Shown: positions 58,401-64,000 of the stretch, piece by piece | Position numbering within the stretch: position 1 is the first letter of the stretch | How the letters are laid out: every line of letters begins with the position of its first letter | From: Prorocentrum cordatum | Lineage: Eukaryota > Sar > Dinophyceae > Prorocentrales > Prorocentraceae | Length of the DNA: 64,000 nt | NCBI GenBank assembly: GCA_963575745.1 | Contig: CAUYUJ010014764.1 | Coordinates: 89,085-153,084, forward strand | Direction of reading: 5' to 3' | Notes under the pieces: model-generated | Database searches by the model: none | Seen by the model: only the letters and a program-made list of their open reading frames with translations | Told to the model about the DNA's origin: nothing | Made by a program: the position numbers and the translations under genes

Positions 58401-58562
58401 GCGAGGCCACTGCCGTGGGTCCAGACCGACCCCGTCGAACTGGCGGAACAGCTCCGTGTCGAAGACGAGGTCGTCCCTCAACACTGGGACTGCGAATCCC
58501 GTCGCCTGCTCCCAGTCGAAGTCGATCATGTTGCCCCTTACGAAAGCGTCAAGGTCGGCCAT
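55335..58562 (-). CDS. LINE-2 ORF2, endonuclease and reverse transcriptase part
   Basis: Start chosen at the ATG at 58562 (MADLDAFVRGNMIDFDW), 73 bases after the ORF1 stop and in the +1 frame relative to it; the frame is open upstream but overlaps ORF1. APE-type endonuclease motifs: FGVNANTWDS, CVQETRLKE, VQGDWNLTPEE, REIDFFVGS and WPHMPVGI. RT motifs: FLDKPDGGVRPIGLL, VLLDLKKFYEHID (catalytic Asp), GNGAVIAGCSAATT and VIDDIAL (motif C as IDD). Right after motif C the frame is lost; the annotated stop at 55335 is an out-of-frame tail. Function: target-primed reverse transcription, probably dead in this copy. Confidence 0.75.
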   Translation of the reverse strand: MADLDAFVRGNMIDFDWEQATGFAVPVLRDDLVFDTELFRQFDGVGLDPRQWPRLGHEVSDRDGRSREAAPPRVEDPRRGSGPGTSPSGSTSTPTASLSLMSREVGPLGRNGAGGLPRESTSPTGTTSGSAAPSSSGTASGGSTRTAGGAPVVRKGPRHLSSPPVHGHGELQACVASGSDGPCVLGGGLGDVMEGCGGLPPPAAGAAECQASPDGAQGDSPSERKGLHHLSSPPGDGRGKGKLCQDGVARGVGHSVTIVSDLIIFGVNANTWDSFTNVVDWCRDQEANLFGVESASGEPVKPHVICVQETRLKEKGKLDSACGWGDRRSFAFSLGPAASTGPGPTQSSAGVGLAVASSLASSSVPWPPELESFKSRVASRHINVGLPGGLMVFSVYLYTSIGVAGDNVELLNTLGEYIKSLTCLWIVQGDWNLTPEELEASEWVSKVGGCMFTTGHATCRAGPAPVTSSGPEEEADRKDEREIDFFVGSRCLGHCVKEVLAFPAAPSWPHMPVGIVVKNLAPSTVVPKQVRYTPFPLDKLVGPRRLPTEGTWSWEVGGGSHCLGSMAREWFTQAEGWLMQFHDLDSASVARMCGRAGGPKVIKIPLETVWDRESRRRYSKRTTSWMSFEALARRAAAVGQDMLGARARGLFSRMVCRPVRDDLGAGGARRRHECPLFLISLVEGISMGLREELEGLFGQLREYVEGLRKSDAKESLSEWKEWAKSSVQRGGKAAHAYSRVSRADRTAPFSVVDDHGRLPVNGELALLQLLDQWLPLWHKEGRLSKNHPAHWDVLGQELPPISLEQLRRVCNSYGEGAGLGRDSFHPRQILVLPEEYQLRVIDILRSFEDRPCVIAEFLTNIIFLDKPDGGVRPIGLLCMFTKIWSKCRQNICRTWEQAHEQAFFWGVGATSTCERAGWVHNMLAHFGKVLGTSAATVLLDLKKFYEHIDHMDLYRAACQHGFNLKLLRGPCVIYAGDRMLHYGGAVSRKVQGNGAVIAGCSAATTLTKLLLLSPLAAAQSGRPQLCIRNVIDDIALQICWSAAVHCAAARRRCAVPVVQFLGARAPRLGKVEVHD

Positions 58563-58635
58563 GCCGAGGCTCGCCCTCGCCGCTGGCTCGGGAGCACTGG
58601 ACGCCACTGGGTCAGCATTAACCCGCACTCGGCCG

Positions 58636-59751
58636 TCACCCTCGCCGCGCCTTCTTGGCCGTGTGCTCGGCGAGCAGCTTGGCCACGGCTGCAGACGTGT
58701 CCCCCTCGCCGTCCATGGCTCGCTTGAGGGACTCCTGGAAGTCAGCCTCCAGGAAGTCGGACTCGTCCATGGGAACGGCCTGGTGCTCACCTCCATCATC
58801 AGGGGCATCCCCTGCCTGACCCCCAGCATCAGCACCATGATCGCCAGGAGGGCCTGGGCGAACGTCCTCAGCCTCTGCCGCCTGCTTGGCTGCCTCCGCA
58901 TCCGCAGCCGCCTTGCGCTGGAGCTCTTCAAGGACAGCAAGGGCGTCCTTGCCTTCCTGCGTTGACAGCACCGCAGGCTCCAGCCCCGCCGTGAGCACCT
59001 TGAGAGGGTTCTCGTGCTCTCCTGCCTGGAGCTTCGCCAGCACGCCTCGGGCTGCGACGAGGTCCGCCTTGGCCTGGTCGATCCCCTTCTGGATGCCGTC
59101 CAGCTCCTCATCGAGGGCTGCCCTCTGCTCGTTGATGTCGACGCAGCGGGCCTCTGCCTTCTGGATCTTCTTCTTGAGGTTCTCCACCTTCCACCAGGCA
59201 GACATGGTGGTGGGCGGCTTGGGCGGCGCCACAGCCTTGGTCTGCGCGGCCGCCAAGACCGCAGCATGGGCGTCCTCAAGGCCCTCACTCTTGAGGAACT
59301 CCGCCACCAGCTCGTGGGAGAGCCCCGCAGCGGACGCTGGCGCCTCGCCCTTGGCCTTCGGCGGACCGCCTCCAGCTGGGCCCTGCCCCTTGCCAATGCC
59401 CTTCGCCTTGGCGCCCGCAGGCTGCTGCTGCCAAGGGGGCGCTGGCGGCGCTGGCTTGCCGCTGAGCTCCGCCACTTTGACACGCAACTCCTGGATGAGC
59501 CTCGCCTGCTCGGCCGCGACTGCCCCTCCAGGCGGCCCGTCGGCCCAGGCGCCCTGAGCACGTGGCTTGACCGAGACCGAGGGGCTCTTGGCAGCCGCGG
59601 CAGCCCTGCGCGCCGCCTGGACCACCTTCGCAGGTGCCGATGCCCCGCAGTTCCTGCACTTGACTCGATTCGCCCAGTTGTTCCAGCAGCCGCAGGAGCA
59701 CCCCCAGTAGGGGGTGCGAGCGCCTGGCAGCACATCGGGCTGTGGAACCAT
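58636..59751 (-). CDS. LINE-2 ORF1: zinc-finger, coiled-coil protein
   Basis: 371 residues from ATG 59751 (MVPQPDVLPGARTPYWGC); the frame is open upstream only from a TTG in the SL relict. Residues about 15-40, WGCSCGCWNNWANRVKCRNC, form a RanBP2-like finger. About 90-150 is Gly/Ala/Lys/Pro-rich. About 165-235 is coiled coil (WWKVENLKKKIQKAEARC, EELDGIQKGIDQAKADL). The end is acidic and then KKARRG. It parallels LINE-1 ORF1 in layout but not in sequence. Probable RNA-binding partner of ORF2. Confidence 0.7.
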   Translation of the reverse strand: MVPQPDVLPGARTPYWGCSCGCWNNWANRVKCRNCGASAPAKVVQAARRAAAAAKSPSVSVKPRAQGAWADGPPGGAVAAEQARLIQELRVKVAELSGKPAPPAPPWQQQPAGAKAKGIGKGQGPAGGGPPKAKGEAPASAAGLSHELVAEFLKSEGLEDAHAAVLAAAQTKAVAPPKPPTTMSAWWKVENLKKKIQKAEARCVDINEQRAALDEELDGIQKGIDQAKADLVAARGVLAKLQAGEHENPLKVLTAGLEPAVLSTQEGKDALAVLEELQRKAAADAEAAKQAAEAEDVRPGPPGDHGADAGGQAGDAPDDGGEHQAVPMDESDFLEADFQESLKRAMDGEGDTSAAVAKLLAEHTAKKARRG

Positions 59752-59859
59752 GCGCCGCTCGAGGTGCGGTCGCTGGCTCCCCTCCGTGAAAGAAAGAAAG
59801 GATGGCTCACAAGCGCGAGCCGCTCTGAAGAACGCGCTTGCAAGCTCAGGCCACAACAG

Positions 59860-59879
59860 CCTGAGCCAGAACGGCTAGG
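59860..59879 (-). other. Relict spliced-leader sequence
   Basis: On the minus strand: CTAGCCGTTCTGGCTCAGG. Aligned with the SL 3' part GTAGCCATTTTGGCTCAAG, 15 of 19 positions match and three of the four differences are transitions. A weaker second SL-like stretch (CTGTTGTGGCCTGAG) follows at once, as in tandem relict SLs. Confidence 0.7.
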
Positions 59880-60475
59880 AGGAGGAGGAGGAGGAGGAGG
59901 AGGAGGAGGGGGAGGAGGAGGAGGGGAGGAGGGGAGGGAGGAGGAGGAGGAGGAGGGTGAGGAGGAGAAGGAGAAGGAGAAGGAGGAAGGAGGAGGAGGA
60001 GGAGGAGGAGGAGGAGGAGGAGGAGGATAGATCAGCAGGTCCTCCTGGGGAAGGATCGATCAGCATCGACTCGATACCTCGGATCGAGCCGACGTGTGCC
60101 TCGGATCGGGCCGCGTCGGCACGGACTCGAAATCGGATCGGATCGGCCGCGCCAGGATGCACAACAGCGACGCGTAAGCATCGGGCCGCATCGGACCTCC
60201 AGGACATCGAAACCAGATCGGATCGAGTTGGCCGGAGTTGGTATCGAACCGGATCGATCGGATCGAAATGGGCCCTGCTGGGGCGGCCTGCGCGCTGCCC
60301 GCCGCCTAGACCCGAGGCTTTTTCTCCTCCTCCTCCTCCTCCTCCTCTTCCTCCTCCTCCTCCTCTCCCTCCTCCTCCCTCCTCCTCTTCCTCCTCCTCC
60401 TCCTCCTCTCCCTCCTCCTCCTCCTCCTCTCCCTCCTCCTCCTCCTCCTCCTCCTCCTCCTCCATCCCTCCATCC
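59880..60475. repeat. Opposed (GGA)n and (TCC)n tracts around GGATCGA repeats
   Basis: (GGA)n 59877-60028, then degenerate GGATCGA/TCGGATCGG units (60040-60260), then (TCC)n 60324-60475. The two tracts could pair as a stem of about 150 bases. The first tract is also the 5' flank of LINE-2. Confidence 0.9.
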
Positions 60476-60872
60476 CTCCCTCCCGCCATCCCTCCATCCC
60501 TCCATCCCCTGGCCGCAGCGCCGCGTGGCAGCTTCTGCGACGCCTGCGCTGCCACGTGCCGGCCGCGGGGGGGGTGGCTCCGGAGTGGGTCGCGCGCCGG
60601 GTCCGTCACGCAGGCCCGGACATCCACCTCGGGGATCTTCTGACCCAGGTCAATCCAGACCCCGGTCAGCAGGAAACCGAAAAACTGCAACGCAGGAGAA
60701 AAAAACACTGCAACGCAGGTCTTCGCAAACCCAGGTCAGCCAATGTGCGCGGCCGCCTCGCGGCCACGAGCGACTCGCTGACCCGGGTCAGCCAGAGGGG
60801 GTCTTTGGCTGATCCGGTGCCCTGGCTGACCCCCGTTTGCACTGACCCCCGTCTCCTAAGCCCCGACCACTG
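60476..60872. other. CTGACCC/GGGTCAG repeats, no gene
   Basis: 60640-60860 holds at least six CTGACCC or GGTCAGCC units in both orientations and two AAAACTGCAACGCAGG units. No domain. Confidence 0.45.
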
Positions 60873-61090
60873 CAGTTTGAGCAGGGGCTGGCCGCCCCGA
60901 CATCCCTATAGGCCTGCCACGAAACAGTCTTCGAATCGAAGAGTTTTCGCAGAGCACAAACAATTGTCTTAGAGCATAACATTCAAACAAGACTGACTCA
61001 GCCAGACATTTCCTGAGATCAGCTCGTGCAAACCGCACGAGGTTCTTACAACATTCTTTGGAGCGGCCGATAGGCGAGTCAGAACGCGTC
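60873..61090. mobile_element. Family E element, diverged copy
   Basis: GTTTGAGCAGGGGCTGGCCG, CCCTATAGGCCTGCCACG, TCTTACAACATTCTTTGGAG, CGATAGGCGAGTCAGAACGC match 15333-15745 in order. Confidence 0.65.
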
Positions 61091-61340
61091 GCCTCTGCTT
61101 GACGATCGACCGAGATGAAAACGGAATGTTCTGATAATTTTCGGCGTCCAAGCACCGGGACAATCAGAACTACCCTGGACGAAAAAATACTGGCCCTGGG
61201 GAAAAGGGTCCAGACTGGGGCCCCGCATTGAAAGAATCGAAGCGTTGTATCTCTGGGGACGCCGCGTCGGCGTGGCGGCGGCGTCCCCAGCGCGAGCGTT
61301 CAACGTGGAACGCCGCCAGTGCCCCAGAGCCGGCCGATAT

Positions 61341-61543
61341 CGAACGAGCTGCGCTGTCGGGAGGCCGCGGGGGGGTCCCAAGAAGAAACAACTGCATCCC
61401 CCCTCCGTCGTGTAATTCTTTGTACAACGCGAGTATGTCTGGGGGTGAGGGAAGAGAAGCAGCAGCAGCAGCAGCAGCAGCAGCGGCAGCAGCAGCAGCG
61501 GCGGCAGCAGCAGCAGCGGCGGCGGCAGCAGCAGCAGCGGCAG

Positions 61544-61579
<36 letters not shown>

Positions 61580-61605
61580 CACGGCGACGAAGGAAGAAAA
61601 AACAG
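61341..61605. repeat. Family O dispersed repeat with (CAG)n(GAC)n
   Basis: TACAACGCGAGTATGTCTGG, GGGTGAGGGAAGAGAAGCAG, (CAG)n, (GAC)n; partner of 52300-52434. Confidence 0.75.
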
Positions 61606-61770
61606 CATAAACATCAACTTCCGGAGCTCCGCGCGGATTTCTCGGGCCGGCGCTGGGCTTCCCCCACCGGGGCGCTGGAGGCGCGCCAGGGGCGGCGCCT
61701 CCGGCGCTGCCAGGGGGGCCCAGCACAGATCCAGGAAATCCGCGCGGAGCTCCGAAGGTGTATGTTGCTG
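61606..61770. mobile_element. Family A palindromic element
   Basis: ATAAACATCAACTTCCGGAG, CTCCGCGCGGATTTCTCGGG left; GGAAATCCGCGCGGAGCTCC right; core GGCGGCGCCTCCGGCGC. Confidence 0.8.
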
Positions 61771-62042
61771 TGCAGGGAAGGCCAGTCCAGAAGAGACCCC
61801 TTCCACCAGAAACCCCATCCTGAGACCCCAGGACGCTCGTTGACTTTTGGTGTGGGAGCGTCACACTTCCATAGCAGAACCATCGAACCCCGAGAAACTC
61901 AGGGCACCCTGGAAGCAAGCAGGGTGCTTCTTGGCACGGGCCCCCGCTGTATTTGCTTCTTCTCCCCGGCGGGCTGGGTTGGATCCCATCCTCCGCCGGG
62001 CCGCGCCGCCAGCCTCCCAAGATGTCGGGGGCGTCCACTTGC

Positions 62043-62163
62043 CGTCGCTCGGACGTCCATTTCCCGAGCATTTTTCGGTTTCGCGCGTGTTTTTTTTGCT
62101 CGATGGTCCAGGATGGTCCTCGATGGTTCTCGCCGAGTAAAAGTGCACACGTCCGAGCGATGC
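62043..62163. mobile_element. Family I MITE-like element
   Basis: GTCGCTCGGACGTCCATTTC to GTGCACACGTCCGAGCGA; GATGGTCCAGGATGGTCCTC inside. Confidence 0.8.
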
Positions 62164-62217
62164 CAAGTCCACGTGGGGGCGTCCAACGAAGGGGGATCGC
62201 GAATCGTTGGCCAAAAC

Positions 62218-62325
62218 GCGCCGCGCGGCCCGGGGGGGGGGCCAGGGGAAACAAGAGGAGGCACCGGGCACCGGGAAATCTGGGGGAGACTTCATGCCAT
62301 GGCCAAAGCCATGAGATCCCCCCCT
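62218..62325. repeat. Family P repeat
   Basis: GCGGCCCGGGGGGGGGGCCA, CCGGGAAATCTGGGGGAGAC, ATGGCCAAAGCCATGAGATC; same order as 2317-2420 and 48329-48405. Confidence 0.65.
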
Positions 62326-62336
62326 GATCTGACCAG

Positions 62337-62439
62337 CTTCGAACTCATCCCCAACCCTGAGATTGACAAGCCAAAAGGCGATGACAATATTAGGGATGTA
62401 CCCTCGGAAACTGCAGGAATCCTTTAGACAGGCACCGAG
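62337..62439 (+). CDS. Weak candidate exon
   Basis: A possible acceptor (GATCTGACCAG, ending 62337) and a good GTAAGG donor at 62440 enclose a frame reading SSPTLRLTSQKAMTILGMYP then RKLQESFRQAPR. A competing plus frame (SFELIPNPEIDKPKGDD) stops before the donor. No family recognised. Confidence 0.25.
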
Positions 62440-62599
62440 GTAAGGTGATGATACACTTAGGGATGGGGGGTATGTCTCGAACTGGTAATGATCACCCCCC
62501 CCCCCTCTCGACCGCCCCAGGAGGGGGTGCCGCGCACACCCTTGGTCTTGGCGTGGGCCAACGTGGGACATCCGCCAGTGCGCCAACCGGGCCCGGACT

Positions 62600-63300
62600 G
62601 CGGCTGGAGGAGGAGGAGGAGGAGGAGGAGGAGGAACAGCGGCAGCAGCAGCAAAAGCAGTGAGGAAATGGCGCAAGGCAACGTGGGATAGGTAAGGAGG
62701 AGGAGGACGGAGAAGAGAAGAGTGAGTGAGAAGGAGGGGAAAGAGGAGGGAGGCGGGAAGGAGCGAAGAGGGGGGAGGGAGGAGAGGAGGGGGAGGGGGG
62801 GAGGAGGAGGAGGAGGAGGAGGAGGAGGAGGAGGAGGAGGAGGAGGGAGGAGGAGGAGGAGGAGGAGGAGGAGGGGGAGGAGGAGGAGGATAGGGGAGGA
62901 GAAGGAGGAGGAGAAGGAGGAGGAGGAGGAGGAGGAGGAGGAGGAGGAGGAGGAGGAGGAGGAGGAGGAGGAGGGAGGAGAATGAGGAGGAGGAGGAGGA
63001 GGAGGAGGAGGAGGAGGAGGAGGAGGAGGAGGAGGAAGAGAAGAGGAGGAACTGCGGCTGGAGACTCGGAGGGCCGGGAGGCAACCGCGTCCTCCGCTGG
63101 CCGGCCGCGTGCCCGCGCGTACTCTGCCAGGCGCTCCAGGCGTGGTCGCGGGCTGCGCGTGGCGGCACGAGCTCACTGAAGGCAAACACGTGTTGGAGGA
63201 GGAGCAGGAGGACGAGGAGGAGGAGGACGAGAAGGACGAGGAGGAGGAGGATGAGGAGGAGGACGTGGAGGAGGAGGAGGACGAGGAGGAGGAGTTCTGT
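62600..63300. repeat. (GGA)n tracts
   Basis: 62608-62633, 62690-63050 and 63195-63295. Between the last two, a plus frame reads VVAGCAWRHELTEGKHVLEE into an acidic tract and FCLQ stop, which may be chance. Confidence 0.9.
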
Positions 63301-63854
63301 CTCCAGTGAAGTGCATTATGCCTGCAGTGGAAGGGTTTTGCCTCCAGTGGCGAGCCCAGGCCCCGCCACCGAGAGAACAGAGTAGGGTCAAGGACAGGCG
63401 ACACCAACGCCAACAGGGCGAGGAGATGCGAGGAGAAAAGGAGGTCTTCCTGGTGGTGTGGTCCCCCCCTCTCGCTCGAGACATCCCCAGCCTCCAGCTC
63501 GGAGAGGCATCGTGGACCTCCTCGCTGGCGGTGGGCCCCCTGGTGGTGTTGGTATCGCTTCTCCTCCCTCCGACAGAGCTGGCCACGGCAGCGGGCGGCT
63601 CCAACGCCGAGGCGGACGCACGTGCAGCCCCCCGATGGAGACGGCGACGTGCAACTGCCGCCGGCCGCACACAGCTGATCCACATCGCCACCAACCGCGC
63701 TGAGCAGCTTTCTCGATCGACCCCGTCGCCGCCTCGTGGGCTGCCACGCCGCGCGTGGCCGCGCTGGGCCCCCGTCGGCCAGGGCACTCGCAACTTCACG
63801 AGATCGTGGACTATGGGCTGCTCGCAGCTTCTTACCCAATCCGACTCCCTCCCT
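63301..63854. other. No firm gene
   Basis: Starts with three short CCAGTGRAG/CAGTGGAAG units (63300-63350). Long minus-strand frames cross 63400-63800 but no domain is recognised. Confidence 0.35.
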
Positions 63855-64000
63855 GGTACTCCCGTCCTCTTCCGCCTCCTCCTCCTCCGCCACCTCCTCC
63901 TCCTCCTCGTCCTCGTCCTCGTCCTCCTTGTCCTCCTCCTCGTCCACCTCGTCCTCCTCGTCCTCCTCGTCCTCCTGGTCCTCCTCCTCCTCGTCGTCCT
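63855..64000. repeat. (TCC)n/(TCCTCG)n tract, cut by window end
   Basis: Pyrimidine-rich with regular CGTC units on the plus strand. Confidence 0.95.

Larger units (their letters stand above)
52925..59879 (-). mobile_element. LINE-2: non-LTR retrotransposon broken by frameshifts
   Basis: About 6.95 kb on the minus strand: relict SL (59860-59879), leader, ORF1 (59751-58636), ORF2 with endonuclease, reverse transcriptase, a CCHC-type knuckle and RNase H, ending near 52964. Domain order is endonuclease, RT, RNase H, so it belongs to a different lineage from LINE-1. At least one frameshift lies in the RT region and three in RNase H. (GGA)n (plus strand) bounds both sides. No poly(A) is seen. Confidence 0.8.

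Overview
The window looks like nuclear DNA of a dinoflagellate, possibly Prorocentrum-like (the genus is inference). The evidence is high GC, huge (GGA)n·(TCC)n and (GT)n tracts, dozens of short inverted-repeat elements, retroelement reading frames, and decayed copies of the dinoflagellate spliced leader (SL) at the 5' ends of three retroposed units. No rRNA, tRNA, CRISPR or bacterial gene was seen. Most open frames are by-products of repeats and GC bias. The convincing coding material is two non-LTR retrotransposons, one retroposed gene, two exons of a CCCH zinc-finger gene, and a few candidate exons.

Layout. 1-4.97 kb: degenerate tandem repeats and foldback elements. 4.98-10.4 kb: extremely GC-rich DNA with a decayed reverse transcriptase/RNase H fragment on the minus strand (8.57-9.69 kb). 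10.4-21 kb: microsatellites and a dense field of MITE-like families (named A to P here), with candidate exons at 16.4-16.8, 17.2-17.4 and 19.8-20.0 kb. 21.03-21.47 kb: two minus-strand exons of a CCCH zinc-finger gene separated by a 113-bp GT-AG intron. 21.86-23.87 kb: an intact retroposed gene with a near-perfect relict SL, lying between two (GGA)n tracts. 25.9-27.3 kb: a 90-bp satellite. 30.7-33.3 kb: diverged satellite plus a (CGCGACCCAC)n higher-order array. 33.4-37.7 kb: nested MITEs. 37.82-46.91 kb: LINE-1, an apparently intact plus-strand retrotransposon. 47-52.9 kb: more MITEs, simple repeats and one candidate first exon. 52.93-59.88 kb: LINE-2, a minus-strand retrotransposon broken by frameshifts. 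60-64 kb: MITEs and purine tracts.

How the parts fit. LINE-1 has ORF1 (zinc finger plus coiled coil) and ORF2 (RNase H, then APE endonuclease, then reverse transcriptase, C2H2 fingers and an extra C-terminal domain). ORF2 lies in the -1 frame, and an in-phase G GGA AAC heptamer sits five codons before the ORF1 stop, so an ORF1-ORF2 fusion by programmed frameshifting is likely. LINE-1, LINE-2 and the retroposed gene each begin with a relict SL and are bounded on both sides by (GGA)n·(TCC)n. This suggests that trans-spliced mRNAs are reverse transcribed to their very 5' end and inserted at, or together with, (GGA)n tracts. The many short inverted-repeat elements, some nested and some with visible target-site duplications, account for much of the remaining intergenic DNA.
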